Below, piece by piece: positions 8,697-18,120 of a stretch of DNA of 64,000 bases. The DNA is taken from assembly GCF_900601905.1 (NCBI RefSeq), contig NZ_UWFA01000505.1, positions 124,001 through 188,000 of the forward strand. The letters run 5' to 3'. The position numbers were made by a program, and so were the translations under genes. The notes below the pieces were generated by a model that saw nothing but the letters and a program-made list of their open reading frames with translations, did no database searches and was not told the DNA's origin. The DNA is from Pseudomonas viridiflava (GTDB lineage Bacteria; Pseudomonadota; Gammaproteobacteria; Pseudomonadales; Pseudomonadaceae). Position 1 is the stretch's first letter. The number at the start of each line of letters is the position of its first letter.

Positions 8697-9914
8697 TCAG
8701 CCAATAAAACCGTCCGCCAGCAGCAAGGTTTCCAGGCACTGCTCCTGAATGCCATAGAACACTTTCAGCTCCTGGATTTTCGCCAGGATGTCGGCGGATT
8801 TGAGCGGTTGGGCGCGTTTCACGGCGAGGATCATTTTGTTCTTGTTGGTGTGCTCCAACGAGATGAATTCAAACACCTTGGTCTCATAACCGCAGGCTTC
8901 GAGCAGCAATGCGCGCAAGCTGTCAGTGACCATTTCCGCCTGCTGGCCCATGTGCAGACCATATTGCAGCATCGGCCGCAGCAGGGTTGGGCTCTGGATC
9001 TGCAAGCGGATCTGCTTGTGGCAGCACGGCGAGCACATGATGATCGATGCCCCGGAACGAATGCCCATGTGAATGGCGTAATCGGTGGCGATGTCGCAGG
9101 CATGCAGCGCGATCATCACATCCAGCGTACTGGGCGCCACACTGCGCACATCGCCGCACTCGAAGATCAGGCCAGGATGCTCAAGCCGCGCCGCCGCGTT
9201 GTTGCACAGCGTGACCATGTCTTCGCGCAATTCGACCCCCGTCACCTGCCCTTGCGCCTGCAAGGTATTGCGCAAGTAATCGTGGATGGCGAACGTCAGG
9301 TAGCCCTTGCCGGAACCGAAGTCAGCGACCTTGATCGGCTGATCGAGCTTGAGCGGCGAAGACGTCAAGGCGTGGGAAAACACCTCGATGAACTTGTTGA
9401 TCTGCTTCCACTTGCGCGACATCGAGGGAATCAGCTCGTGCTGCTGGTTGGTCACGCCCAGGTCGGTCAGGAAGGGTCGGGTCAGTTCCAGATAGCGCTT
9501 CTTCTCACGATCGTGGCCAGCCGACGGCGCTTCACGCACCTGTTGAGCCTTGCTCTTGAACAAGGTGCTTTTACCTTTCTTGCTGAATTCCAGCTGTACC
9601 TCATCGCTGAGCGACAGCAGATGTGCGTTCTTGAACGACTCGGGCAGCAGCCCGGCGATCACCTGAACCGCTTCGGCCAGCGGGAAGTTCTTGGTGATGT
9701 CCCGAGTCTTGTAGCGATAAACGAACGACAGGCAAGGCTGATCCTTGACCGTCAGTGGCTTGATGATGACCCGCTGCAGCTCAACCTCAGCCCCCACGTA
9801 CTTGGCCAACACCAGTTTGATGAATGAGTTCTGGGAAAGGCTGTTTTCCAGCAGGCTCAGGAACTGCGCACGGTGATCCGGCGCGGGCTGGGTGGGAGTG
9901 GCAGTGACTGACAT
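8697..9914 (-). CDS. SAM-dependent methyltransferase, Methyltransf_32/TRM13-like
   Basis: This is a 405-residue class I methyltransferase. Residues 1-190 form an uncharacterised N-terminal part. The SAM-binding motif I is VADFGSGKGYLTFAIHDYL near residue 195, followed by GVELRED and the acidic ECGDVRS. Further on it has HACDIATDYAI and a CSPCCHKQIR motif. This combination recalls the Methyltransf_32 family and TRM13-type tRNA methyltransferases, which share a PCCH segment. The protein ends in a short tail ILAKIQELKVFYGIQ. No neighbour indicates the substrate; an RNA target is a guess from family resemblance. It is monocistronic, with a REP at each end. Confidence 0.75.
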   Translation of the reverse strand: MSVTATPTQPAPDHRAQFLSLLENSLSQNSFIKLVLAKYVGAEVELQRVIIKPLTVKDQPCLSFVYRYKTRDITKNFPLAEAVQVIAGLLPESFKNAHLLSLSDEVQLEFSKKGKSTLFKSKAQQVREAPSAGHDREKKRYLELTRPFLTDLGVTNQQHELIPSMSRKWKQINKFIEVFSHALTSSPLKLDQPIKVADFGSGKGYLTFAIHDYLRNTLQAQGQVTGVELREDMVTLCNNAAARLEHPGLIFECGDVRSVAPSTLDVMIALHACDIATDYAIHMGIRSGASIIMCSPCCHKQIRLQIQSPTLLRPMLQYGLHMGQQAEMVTDSLRALLLEACGYETKVFEFISLEHTNKNKMILAVKRAQPLKSADILAKIQELKVFYGIQEQCLETLLLADGFIG

Positions 9915-10000
9915 CGGAAAAGCGCCTCGGGGCGAGCTGAAACAAAGGCGACTATTTTAGGCGGGTTGTGGGGGTTGGGGTGGGATTAATTGATCATCGA

Positions 10001-10092
10001 CCTGTGGGAGCGGTGCTGGCCCGCGATAAGGACAACGCGATCCAGAGTGAGCCCCGTGCAGCCTTCACGCGGGCCAGCACCGCTCCCGCAGG
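10001..10092. repeat. REP doublet
   Basis: The arms CCTGTGGGAGCGGTGCTGGC and its near-complement GCCAGCACCGCTCCCGCAGG lie about 50 bases apart. The right arm ends two bases before the stop codon of the minus-strand TPM gene (10094), so the doublet forms the immediate 3' end of that operon. Confidence 0.85.
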
Positions 10093-10093
10093 T

Positions 10094-10711
10094 TCAGGTC
10101 AACACCACCAACCTGTTCGGCAATTCATTGCGCACCTGGGTAACCGGCACATGCTCGGCCAGCACTTCGCCGCAGGCCTGAATACAGCCGAGAAACCCTT
10201 GCAGCGTCTGACCCTGCTGAACCTTGCGGGTGAAGACATCGATCATGGCCTGCCAGGTGGTGTTGTCCAGGCGGCTTGAGATCCCGTGATCGACGAGGAT
10301 TTCCACGTAGCGCTCAGCCTCGCAGACGAAGATCAGCACCCCAGTGCCGCCTGCGGTGTGGTGCAGGTTTTGCTCGAGAAACTGCCGACGAGCAAGATTG
10401 CCTGCCCGCCAGTGTCGAACCCTGGCGGGCACCAGGTACATCGACCAGCGACTGAAATGGCAGACCAGCGCCACGACAATAAAGGTCGCCATCTGCGCCA
10501 GAAGCTGCTGATTGGCGTCCAGCCATTGAGGGTAGAAATTGATCAAGCCGGGCAACAACAGGCCGACAATCCCGGCCCAGATTAGCGGCACATAAGCATA
10601 ATCATCGGCCTGAGCCGCGAGCACAGTGACAAGTTCGGCATCAGTACAACGTTCAACCTGGGCAATCGCCTCGGCCACCTGACGCTGTTCATCTTGATTC
10701 AGTAAAGCCAT
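10094..10711 (-). CDS. TPM-domain membrane protein (second TPM gene of lemA operon)
   Basis: This protein of about 205 residues has an N-terminal helix (LNQDEQRQVAEAIAQVERCTDAELVTVLA). Membrane segments follow at about 45-65 and 75-95, and then a TPM-like segment HHTAGGTGVLIFVCEAERYVEILVDHGISSRL. The TPM (YgcG/TLP18.3) fold is an alpha/beta domain, described as a phosphatase in plants and of unclear role in bacteria. Here the domain is split by an inserted membrane hairpin, as in the shorter TPM proteins that accompany LemA. It lies 64 bases downstream of a YgcG-like gene in the same operon. The ATG at 10711 was preferred over the GTG six bases upstream. Confidence 0.8.
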   Translation of the reverse strand: MALLNQDEQRQVAEAIAQVERCTDAELVTVLAAQADDYAYVPLIWAGIVGLLLPGLINFYPQWLDANQQLLAQMATFIVVALVCHFSRWSMYLVPARVRHWRAGNLARRQFLEQNLHHTAGGTGVLIFVCEAERYVEILVDHGISSRLDNTTWQAMIDVFTRKVQQGQTLQGFLGCIQACGEVLAEHVPVTQVRNELPNRLVVLT

Positions 10712-10775
10712 GGGCACATCACTCTTGTGTACTGCTTGAGCACTTCAACCTGACCGGTGCAATGGGTGACGGTAA

Positions 10776-11543
10776 TCACCAATTGCCCGACGAGCCGCCG
10801 CCACCAAAACTGCCGCCACCGCCGCTGAAACCACCACCGCCTCCTCCGCCAGAACCGCCACCCAGGCCGCCACCAAAGCCGCCCAGCCCACCGCCGCCGA
10901 TGAACCCACCGCCACCGCCGCGTCCGGAACCGCCGAAGCCGCTCATTTTCAGCACCACGATGGCCAGCACAATCAGGCCCAACAACAGGAAGCCATGTTC
11001 CACGAAGAAATCATCTTCGTCGGCCACTTGGGCGGGCTCCGCCAGAGGATTGCCGCCCAGAACCTGAACCATGGCCTGGGCACCTTTGCTGATGCCGCCG
11101 ACAAAGTCGCCATTTCTAAATGCCGGGGTGATCACCTGATTGATGATTACCGAAGACTGCGCATCGGTCAGCCGCTCTTCCAGCCCGTAACCCACTTCAA
11201 TGCGCACCTTGCGCTCGTCGCGCGCGACGATCAGCAGCGCGCCGCTGTCCTTGCCCTTTTCGCCGATGCCCCAACTGCGCCCGAGCTGATAACCGAAGTC
11301 CTCGATGCTCGCGCCTTGCAGATTGGGCAGCGTGACCACCACCAGTTGCTCGCCAGTGGCTTGCTCGTGAGCCTCAAGCATTTGGCTGATCTGCGCGCGG
11401 GTCTGCCCGTCGAGCATTTGCGCGTTGTCGACCACACGGCCGGTCAGCGCAGGGAATTGCAGCGCTGCCTGGGCCGAAAAGGCGCATACCCAGAACAGCA
11501 CCATCGGCAAAAGCCAGCGCTGAACCCAGGACAGGCTTTGCAT
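10776..11543 (-). CDS. YgcG-type TPM-domain protein with glycine-rich tail
   Basis: This 255-residue envelope protein has a signal peptide (about residues 1-26, cleavage after AQA). A TPM domain covers about 28-165 with the motifs GRVVDNAQML, DSGALLIVARDERKVRIEVGYGLEERLTD and VITPAFRNGDFVGGI. A membrane segment follows (GFLLLGLIVLAIVVLKM). The last 55 residues are almost entirely glycine with a few serines and phenylalanines. This layout is typical of YgcG proteins encoded beside LemA. Its start overlaps the lemA stop by one base (TGATG), which implies translational coupling. Confidence 0.88.
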   Translation of the reverse strand: MQSLSWVQRWLLPMVLFWVCAFSAQAALQFPALTGRVVDNAQMLDGQTRAQISQMLEAHEQATGEQLVVVTLPNLQGASIEDFGYQLGRSWGIGEKGKDSGALLIVARDERKVRIEVGYGLEERLTDAQSSVIINQVITPAFRNGDFVGGISKGAQAMVQVLGGNPLAEPAQVADEDDFFVEHGFLLLGLIVLAIVVLKMSGFGGSGRGGGGGFIGGGGLGGFGGGLGGGSGGGGGGGFSGGGGSFGGGGSSGNW

Positions 11544-12169
11544 CAGAATTTAACTTCCGGGGCTTTTTCAGAACCTGGCGTCGTGGCCTCGAAGTTCGGC
11601 CGGATCGGCAGATCGCTGTACATCACGCTGTGCCACAGACGACCCGGGAACGTCCGGATTTCGGTGTTATAGCGCTCCACCGAGGTAATGAAGTCCCGTC
11701 GCGCCACAGCGATGCGATTCTCGGTGCCTTCAAGTTGCGACTGCAGGGCGAGAAAGTTCTGGTTGGATTTGAGGTCCGGATAGCGCTCGGAGACCACCAT
11801 CAGGCGGCTCAATGCGCCAGTCAACTGGCCCTGGGCGTCCTGAAACTGCTTGAGCTTGGCCGGATCGTTAAGGGTGCTGGCATCGACCTGGATCGACGTC
11901 GCCCTGGCACGGGCTTCGATCACGGCGGTCAAGGTGTCCTGTTCCTGTTTGGCGTAGCCTTTGACGGTTTCCACCAGGTTGGGAATCAGATCCGCGCGAC
12001 GCTGGTACTGGTTCTGCACCTGCGCCCAGGCAGACTTTACCTGTTCGTCGTACGTGGGAATGTTGTTGATGCCGCATCCGGCCAGAAAAGTGCTGAGCAC
12101 CATCAACAGGCCAGTGGCCCACGTGTAACGATGGCTTCGCTGAGGCTCGCAGTGCTGTATTTGCATCAT
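11543..12169 (-). CDS. lemA: LemA-family lipoprotein
   Basis: This 208-residue LemA protein is an all-helical envelope protein of unknown biochemical role. The N-terminus carries a lipobox, LSTFLAGC, near residue 32, so it is probably a lipoprotein. The family pattern follows: NNIPTYDEQVKSAWAQVQNQYQRRADLIPNLV with the conserved helical core, then SERYPDLKSNQNFLALQSQLEGTENRIAVARRDF and the C-terminal YNTEIRTFPGRLW. The ribosome site GAGGG lies just upstream of the paired ATGs at 12169/12166. It is the first gene of the lemA-TPM-TPM operon. It is unrelated to the old LemA/GacS sensor name used in Pseudomonas. Confidence 0.9.
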   Translation of the reverse strand: MMQIQHCEPQRSHRYTWATGLLMVLSTFLAGCGINNIPTYDEQVKSAWAQVQNQYQRRADLIPNLVETVKGYAKQEQDTLTAVIEARARATSIQVDASTLNDPAKLKQFQDAQGQLTGALSRLMVVSERYPDLKSNQNFLALQSQLEGTENRIAVARRDFITSVERYNTEIRTFPGRLWHSVMYSDLPIRPNFEATTPGSEKAPEVKF

Positions 12170-12415
12170 GTGTTTCCCTCGTTTGTTACTTTTTGATTCT
12201 GAATGGCAAAGTGGCTTTAGCCAAAACAGCAGTTCCCCGGCATAATCCGTCGCCTGCGCCAGTTGAAAACCTGTGCGCTACAGATGCTCGGTGCGACAAC
12301 AAGTTCAGCGGTCGTTTGTAGCCTGGCCACAATAAGCACCAAAGGTCTAAACCCAAATAGTAGGCTGCCTGATATCTAACGCGAGTTGCAGGCAAACGCC
12401 TTGAGAAAATCATTC

Positions 12416-14725
12416 ATGAATAAGCTGTGTTTACTCGGCCTTATGGTCGGTCTGGCAAGTCAATCGGTGTTTGCGGCAAACAACGTGAGCGCTCCGGCGA
12501 CTAACAGCCAGGCGACGTTGCAAGCCAAAAACGCTTTCATCGGCAACCTGATGAAGCAAATGACCCTGGACGAGAAGATCGGTCAACTGCGTTTGATCAG
12601 TATCAGCCAGGAAATGCCACAGCCACTGATCCTCAAGGAAATTGCTGCCGGTCGCATTGGCGGTACCTTCAACTCCATTACACGCTCGGAAAACCGCCCG
12701 CTGCAAGAGGCCGCTGTCGCCAAAAGCCGTCTGAAAATTCCGATGTTCTTTGCCTATGACGTGATTCATGGCCATCGGACGATCTTCCCGATCAGCCTGG
12801 GCCTGGCCGCCAGCTGGGACATGGCAGCGATCACCGAAACGGGCCGCATCTCGGCCATTGAAGCCAGCGCCGACGGTCTGGACATGACCTTCGCACCGAT
12901 GGTGGATATCTCCCGCGATCCACGCTGGGGCCGCAGCTCCGAAGGTTTCGGTGAAGACACCTACCTGGTTTCGCGCATCTCGGAAGAAATGGTGAAATCG
13001 TTCCAGGGCCAGAAAGTCTCCTCCGCCGACAGCATCATGGCGGCGGTCAAACACTTTGCCTTGTACGGCGCCGTAGAAGGCGGTCGCGACTACAACACCG
13101 TGGACATGAGCCCGACGCGCATGTACCAGGATTACCTGCCGCCGTACCGCGCAGGCATCGATGCGGGCGCGGGCGGCGTGATGATTGCCCTCAACTCGAT
13201 CAATGGCGTACCCGCCACCTCCAACACCTGGCTGCTGCAAGATCTGCTGCGCAAGGATTGGGGCTTCAAGGGCGTGACCATCAGCGACCACGGCGCGATC
13301 AAGGAACTGGTCGAGCATGGCGTCGCCAAGGATGAACGTGAAGCCGCGAAACTGGCCATCAAGGCTGGCGTCGACCTGAGCATGAACGACAAGGCTTACG
13401 GCCAGTACCTGCCAGAACTGGTCAAGAGTGGCGAAGTGTCGGTCAAGGAAGTCGATAACGCCGTGCGCGAAGTGCTGGGTGCCAAATACGACATGGGCCT
13501 GTTCGCCAGCCCGTATCTGCGCATCGGCGATGCAGCTCAGGACCCGGCCGACACCTACTCCGACGACCGCCTGCACCGCGCCGAAGCTCGCGATGTTGCG
13601 CGCAAGACCCTCGTCTTGCTGAAAAACGACAACCAGACCCTGCCGCTGAAAAAGCAGGGCACCATCGCGGTGATCGGCAGCCTGGCCAAGAGTCAGCTGG
13701 ACATGCTCGGCAGCTGGTCTGCAGCGGGTCGTCCGCACCAGTCAGTGACCGTGTATAACGGTCTGGCCAACGCCGTGGGCGATAAAGCCCGACTGGTCTA
13801 TGCCCGTGGTGCCAACATCAGCGATAACGAGCACATCCTCGAATACCTGAACTTCATTGAAAAAGAAGTCGAAATCGATCCGCGCCCGGCTCAGGAAATG
13901 ATCGACGAAGCGGTCAAGACCGCCGAACAGGCTGACGTGATTGTGGCAGTGGTCGGCGAATCGCGGGGCATGTCCCATGAAGCCGCGAGCCGCAGCAGCC
14001 TGAACCTCCCAGGCAAGCAACAGGACCTGATCAAAGCCCTGAAAGCCACCGGCAAGCCATTGGTACTGGTGCTGATGAATGGCCGCCCGCTGGTTCTGGT
14101 CGACGAAGTGCAGCAGGCCGATGCGATGCTGGAAACCTGGTTCCCCGGCACCGAAGGCGGCAATGCCGTGGCAGATGTGCTGTTCGGCGATTACAACCCG
14201 TCCGGCAAACTGGCCATGTCGTTCCCGCGCTCGATTGGCCAGTTGCCGGTTTATTACGCGCACCTGAATACCGGTCGCCCGTATTCGCCGAAGAAGGAAG
14301 GCAACTACACCTCGCATTACTTCGAAGAAACCAACGGCCCGCTGTTCCCGTTCGGGTTTGGTCTGAGCTACACCGACTTTGACGTTTCGGACATCACCCT
14401 CTCGGCCAGGGACCTGCCTCGCAAAGGCAAACTGACCGCCAGCGTCACTGTCAGGAACACCGGCAAAGTCGCGGGCGCGACCGTGGTTCAGCTGTACTTG
14501 CGTGATGTGGCAGCGTCCATCAGCCGTCCGGTGAAAGAGCTCAAGGGCTTCGAGAAAATCATGCTGCAGGCGGGCGAAGAGAAGGTCGTGACTTTCAGCC
14601 TCAGCGAGGACGATTTGAAGTTCTACAATCAGCAACTGAAATACGCGGCTGAAGCGGGCGAGTTCAAGCTGATGATCGGCCTGGATTCCGAAGCGGTTAA
14701 AGAGACGAGTTTCAACTTGCTCTGA
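12416..14725 (+). CDS. bglX: Periplasmic beta-glucosidase BglX (GH3)
   Basis: This 769-residue glycoside hydrolase family 3 enzyme should release glucose from beta-linked oligosaccharides in the periplasm. A signal peptide MNKLCLLGLMVGLASQSVFA precedes the mature protein, which argues for the ATG at 12416 rather than the upstream TTG at 12386. Domains in order are the TIM barrel with substrate-binding APMVDISRDPRWGRSSEGFGED and KHFALYGAVEGGRDYN, the nucleophile aspartate in VTISDHGAI, the alpha/beta sandwich domain (IAVIGSLAKSQLDMLGSWS), and a C-terminal fibronectin-III-like domain. The length is close to E. coli BglX (765). It is monocistronic. Confidence 0.93.
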   Translation: MNKLCLLGLMVGLASQSVFAANNVSAPATNSQATLQAKNAFIGNLMKQMTLDEKIGQLRLISISQEMPQPLILKEIAAGRIGGTFNSITRSENRPLQEAAVAKSRLKIPMFFAYDVIHGHRTIFPISLGLAASWDMAAITETGRISAIEASADGLDMTFAPMVDISRDPRWGRSSEGFGEDTYLVSRISEEMVKSFQGQKVSSADSIMAAVKHFALYGAVEGGRDYNTVDMSPTRMYQDYLPPYRAGIDAGAGGVMIALNSINGVPATSNTWLLQDLLRKDWGFKGVTISDHGAIKELVEHGVAKDEREAAKLAIKAGVDLSMNDKAYGQYLPELVKSGEVSVKEVDNAVREVLGAKYDMGLFASPYLRIGDAAQDPADTYSDDRLHRAEARDVARKTLVLLKNDNQTLPLKKQGTIAVIGSLAKSQLDMLGSWSAAGRPHQSVTVYNGLANAVGDKARLVYARGANISDNEHILEYLNFIEKEVEIDPRPAQEMIDEAVKTAEQADVIVAVVGESRGMSHEAASRSSLNLPGKQQDLIKALKATGKPLVLVLMNGRPLVLVDEVQQADAMLETWFPGTEGGNAVADVLFGDYNPSGKLAMSFPRSIGQLPVYYAHLNTGRPYSPKKEGNYTSHYFEETNGPLFPFGFGLSYTDFDVSDITLSARDLPRKGKLTASVTVRNTGKVAGATVVQLYLRDVAASISRPVKELKGFEKIMLQAGEEKVVTFSLSEDDLKFYNQQLKYAAEAGEFKLMIGLDSEAVKETSFNLL

Positions 14726-14809
14726 GCCTGCGAATAAAAACGACATCAAGTCAGCGCTCGGCAGCTCCTACAGGGCCGAGCCACTCGCGCAATACAGGCT
14801 GCTGCGCCC

Positions 14810-16579
14810 ATGCCCTCCACCTCCCGCACACTGCGCATAACCCTTTATGCCCTGCTGATTCTGGCTGGCGCGGCGATATCGGCCGGGCTGGCGGTACGGC
14901 AAGCGCGGCTGCATGCCGTCGAAGATGACGCGGCACGAGCTGGCGCGCAGTTATCGCTTTACGCCAACACCCTGCACACTCTGATCGAACGTTATCGCGC
15001 CCTGCCCGCCGTGCTCGCGCTGGACCCGCAACTGCGTGCCGCCCTGAACGGCCCGATCAACGCTCAGACGCAAGACGCGCTTAACCGCAAACTGGAACGC
15101 ATCAACGGCGCGGCCCAGTCTTCAACCTTGGAATTGCTGGACCGCAACGGGCTGGCAATCGGCGCCAGCAACTGGCGTCTTCCCAGCAGTTACGTGGGCC
15201 ACAACTACGGTTTCCGGCCTTATTTCCTGCAGACTATCGCCACTGGCGTCGGGCGCTTTTATGCGGTGGGCGTGACCAGCGGAATCCCCGGCTACTTTTT
15301 ATCCAACGCGGTCACCAGTGACGACGGCGAGTTTCTTGGCGCCATGGTAGTCAAGCTGGAGTTTCCGGATCTGGAACACGAATGGGCACAAGGAGACGAT
15401 CTGCTGCTGGTCAGCGACGCCAAAGGCATCGTGTTCATCGCCAACCAGCCAGGCTGGCGATATCGCGAACTGCGGCCTCTCTCGATGCAGGACCGCACCG
15501 AGCTACTGGCAACCCGGCAATACGATAAACAGCCGCTATCGCCACTGCCTCGCCGCTCGTTACGCGAGTTCGGCGCCGCCAGCCACCTGACCCGGGTCGA
15601 CGGCCCGGACGGCAGCGCCGACTTTCTCTGGCAATCGCTGCCACTGCCCGGAGAAAACTGGACCCTGCACCTGCTGCGCAAGCCGCAGGTCGCCAGCGAG
15701 GACACCCGCAACGCAGCCCTTGCCGCTGCCGGTATCTGGCTGACGCTGGTGTTTCTCGGGCTGTTCCTCTACCAGCGCTGGCGTCTGGCAAGAATGCGCG
15801 AACGCAGCCGCGACGAGCTGGAGCAACTGGTGCAGGAGCGCACCCGGGATCTGCGCACCGCCCAGGAAGGCCTGGTGCAGTCCACCAAGCTCGCCGCGCT
15901 GGGTCAGATGTCGGCGGCACTGGCGCATGAAATCAACCAGCCGCTTACCGCACAACACATGCAACTGGCCACCTTGCGCCTGCTGCTCGATCACGGCCGC
16001 ATCGACGATGCCTATAAAGCCCTGGCCCCGCTGGATCAACAGTTGACCCGCATGGCCGCTTTGACCGGGCACCTGAAAACCTTCGCCCGAAAAAGCCCCG
16101 GCGGCCTGCGCGAGCGGCTGGATCTGGCTGCAGTCATCGATCAGGCGCTGCTGCTGCTCGACTCGCGACTGCGCGATGAACAGATCAATTGCGTGCTCCA
16201 CCTCAGTCGCCCAGCCTGGGTGCGCGGTGACGCGATCCGTCTTGAACAAGTGATGATCAACCTTCTGCGCAATGCCCTGGATGCCATGCGCGACAAAACC
16301 GTCAAACGCCTGGAAATCCGCATTGATGCCCGGGACAGACACTGGCGGGTCAGCGTCGGCGACAGCGGCGGTGGAATATCTGCCGAGAACCTGGGCAATA
16401 TCTTCGACCCGTTTTTCACCACCAAACCGGTGGGTGACGGCCTGGGACTGGGCCTTGCGGTGTCTTATGCGATCGTTCATGAACTGGGCGGCAAACTGAG
16501 CGCTGAAAATCAGGGCGGCGGCGCGCTGTTCTCATTCAGCCTGCCCAATGATTATCTGGAGCCAGACCCCACATGTTGA
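14810..16579 (+). CDS. DctB/MifS-like C4-dicarboxylate sensor histidine kinase
   Basis: This 589-residue sensor kinase has a membrane segment at about 8-30. A large periplasmic double-PAS (Cache) sensor follows, with the DctB signature [30 protein letters not shown] second membrane segment is near 303-322. The HisKA domain has the phospho-acceptor His373 in [20 protein letters not shown], and the HATPase domain has [10 protein letters not shown] and [21 protein letters not shown]. The response regulator starts inside its last codons (7-base overlap). With a dicarboxylate carrier next downstream, it most likely senses succinate-type acids or 2-oxoglutarate. DctB and MifS cannot be told apart from sequence alone. 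Confidence 0.88.
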   Translation: MPSTSRTLRITLYALLILAGAAISAGLAVRQARLHAVEDDAARAGAQLSLYANTLHTLIERYRALPAVLALDPQLRAALNGPINAQTQDALNRKLERINGAAQSSTLELLDRNGLAIGASNWRLPSSYVGHNYGFRPYFLQTIATGVGRFYAVGVTSGIPGYFLSNAVTSDDGEFLGAMVVKLEFPDLEHEWAQGDDLLLVSDAKGIVFIANQPGWRYRELRPLSMQDRTELLATRQYDKQPLSPLPRRSLREFGAASHLTRVDGPDGSADFLWQSLPLPGENWTLHLLRKPQVASEDTRNAALAAAGIWLTLVFLGLFLYQRWRLARMRERSRDELEQLVQERTRDLRTAQEGLVQSTKLAALGQMSAALAHEINQPLTAQHMQLATLRLLLDHGRIDDAYKALAPLDQQLTRMAALTGHLKTFARKSPGGLRERLDLAAVIDQALLLLDSRLRDEQINCVLHLSRPAWVRGDAIRLEQVMINLLRNALDAMRDKTVKRLEIRIDARDRHWRVSVGDSGGGISAENLGNIFDPFFTTKPVGDGLGLGLAVSYAIVHELGGKLSAENQGGGALFSFSLPNDYLEPDPTC

Positions 16580-17901
16580 ATTCGGTCATTGTCGTCGATG
16601 ACGAAGCCCCCATTCGTGAAGCGGTGGAGCAATGGCTGACGCTGTCCGGCTTCAATGTTCACGTGCACAGCCGTGCCGAAGAGTGCCTGGCGCAACTGCC
16701 CGAGCACTTTCCCGGCGTGGTCATGAGCGACGTGCGCATGCCGGGCATGAACGGGCTGGAGTTGCTGGCCAGAATTCAGGCGCTGGATGCCGACCTGCCG
16801 GTGATTCTGTTGACCGGTCATGGCGACGTGCCCATGGCAGTCGATGCCATGCGTGAAGGCGCCTACGACTTTCTCGAAAAGCCGTTCAGCCCGGAAACCC
16901 TGCTGCGCACCCTGCGCCGGGCACTGGAAAAACGCGCGCTGGTTCTGGAGAACCGCCGTCTGCATGAGCGAGCCGATGCCCGATCACAGCTCGACGCCAC
17001 CTTGCTCGGCGTCTCTCCCAGCCTGCAAGCGTTGCGCAGCCAGGTGCTGGACTTGTCGCAACTGCCGGTCAATGTGGTGATTCGTGGAGAAACCGGCAGC
17101 GGCAAGGAAATGGTCGCCCGCTGCCTCCACGACTTCGGCCCCCGGGCGGGCAAGCCGTTTGTTGCGCTCAACTGCGCAGCGATACCGGAACAGCTGTTCG
17201 AGGCCGAACTGTTCGGCCACGAAAGCGGTGCGTTTACCGGGGCGCAGGGCAAGCGCATCGGCAAACTGGAATACGCCGATGGCGGCACGCTGTTCCTGGA
17301 TGAAATCGAAAGCATGCCACTGGCTCAGCAGGTCAAGCTGTTGCGGGTCCTGCAGGACAAGAAGCTTGAGCGGCTGGGCTCCAACAAGGCGATTAACGTG
17401 GACTTGCGCATCGTCGCAGCGACCAAGCCTGATTTGCTGGAAGAAGCACGCGCCGGGCGCTTTCGCGAAGACCTGGCCTACCGCCTGACAGTCGCCGAAC
17501 TGCGCCTGCCGCCCTTGCGCGAGCGTCGTGAAGATATTCCATTGCTGTTCAACCATTTCGCCAGGGCCGCTGCCGAACGTCTGGGCCGAGCCGCGCCGCA
17601 GATCACCGGGGCAAAGCTGGGTGCGCTGTTGAGCCATGACTGGCCGGGCAATGTGCGCGAATTGGCCAACGCTGCGGAGCGGCAAATCCTGGGGCTGTCT
17701 GCAGCGCCGCAGGCGCCTTGCGAGACCGGCCAGTCCCTGGCGGCTCAGCAGGAAGCGTTCGAAGCTCAATGTTTGCGCGCCGCCCTCGCCCGCCACAAGG
17801 GCGATATCAAGGCGGTACTCAACGAGCTGCAACTGCCACGCCGCACCCTCAATGAAAAAATGCAGCGCCATGGGTTGTTGAGGGAGATGTTTGTCGAGTG
17901 A
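16573..17901 (+). CDS. DctD/MifR-like sigma-54-dependent response regulator
   Basis: This 442-residue NtrC-class activator has three domains. The receiver carries phosphorylation site Asp53 in [15 protein letters not shown] with Lys in FLEKPFSP. The AAA+ domain carries Walker A GETGSGKE at 172-179, the sigma-54 contact loop GAFTGA at 219-224 and Walker B TLFLDEIE. The C-terminal Fis-type helix-turn-helix is [27 protein letters not shown]. It is co-translated with the sensor kinase. Downstream lie two tandem dyads and a -24/-12 promoter in front of the carrier gene, the expected target of this protein. Confidence 0.92.
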   Translation: MLNSVIVVDDEAPIREAVEQWLTLSGFNVHVHSRAEECLAQLPEHFPGVVMSDVRMPGMNGLELLARIQALDADLPVILLTGHGDVPMAVDAMREGAYDFLEKPFSPETLLRTLRRALEKRALVLENRRLHERADARSQLDATLLGVSPSLQALRSQVLDLSQLPVNVVIRGETGSGKEMVARCLHDFGPRAGKPFVALNCAAIPEQLFEAELFGHESGAFTGAQGKRIGKLEYADGGTLFLDEIESMPLAQQVKLLRVLQDKKLERLGSNKAINVDLRIVAATKPDLLEEARAGRFREDLAYRLTVAELRLPPLRERREDIPLLFNHFARAAAERLGRAAPQITGAKLGALLSHDWPGNVRELANAAERQILGLSAAPQAPCETGQSLAAQQEAFEAQCLRAALARHKGDIKAVLNELQLPRRTLNEKMQRHGLLREMFVE

Positions 17902-17905
17902 TTTT

Positions 17906-17927
17906 GTGGGAGCGAGCTTGCTCCCAC
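17906..17927. repeat. Minimal REP-derived hairpin
   Basis: GTGGGAGC and GCTCCCAC pair around a six-base loop four bases after the response-regulator stop codon. It looks like a REP doublet collapsed to its outermost arms. It has no U-tract. Confidence 0.6.
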
Positions 17928-17954
17928 GAGATCTACGCGCGCCCCGCAAAATGA

Positions 17955-17999
17955 GCGGATTTTCGCCTACTCCTGAACAGCCCATAGGCGGATTTCCGC
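17955..17999. promoter_or_regulatory. Tandem enhancer dyads for the DctD/MifR-like regulator
   Basis: Two near-identical dyads, GCGGATTTTCGC (17955-17966) and GCGGATTTCCGC (17988-17999), lie 33 bases apart centre to centre, or three helical turns. The second is a perfect GCGGA/TCCGC dyad. They end about 45 bases upstream of a sigma-54 promoter, which is the usual arrangement of upstream activating sites for NtrC-class activators. Confidence 0.7.
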
Positions 18000-18042
18000 T
18001 CATAAAATCTGCAAAACCCCTCTAGACCGGGCCTCCATCAAC

Positions 18043-18058
18043 TGGCACAGCTTTCGCT
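18043..18058 (+). promoter_or_regulatory. Sigma-54 (-24/-12) promoter of the MFS carrier
   Basis: TGGCACAGCTTTCGCT keeps the invariant GG (18044-18045), ten-base spacing and GC (18056-18057) of RpoN promoters. The -24 half TGGCAC is a perfect match; the -12 half is TCGCT instead of TTGCT. It lies about 63 bases before the carrier start codon. Confidence 0.7.
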
Positions 18059-18095
18059 ATAGCCAGAGTCAGGCTGCGCATTGACGCGCCATTCT

Positions 18096-18103
18096 AAAAA
18101 CAA
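18096..18103 (+). promoter_or_regulatory. Candidate Crc/Hfq A-rich motif in carrier leader
   Basis: AAAAACAA fits AANAANAA and lies 18-25 bases upstream of the ATG at 18121, where Hfq/Crc binding would hinder ribosome access. The match is short and could be chance. Confidence 0.35.
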
Positions 18104-18120
18104 TGACTGTAAGGAACATG

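Noticed and set aside
8634-9827. Long plus-strand open frame opposite the methyltransferase
   Set aside because: It begins inside a REP element and shows no domain. The opposite frame carries clear SAM motifs.
12431-13738. Open frame of over 400 codons on the minus strand opposite bglX
   Set aside because: The plus-strand frame is a full-length GH3 enzyme with all motifs. The antisense frame has no ribosome site or recognisable protein.
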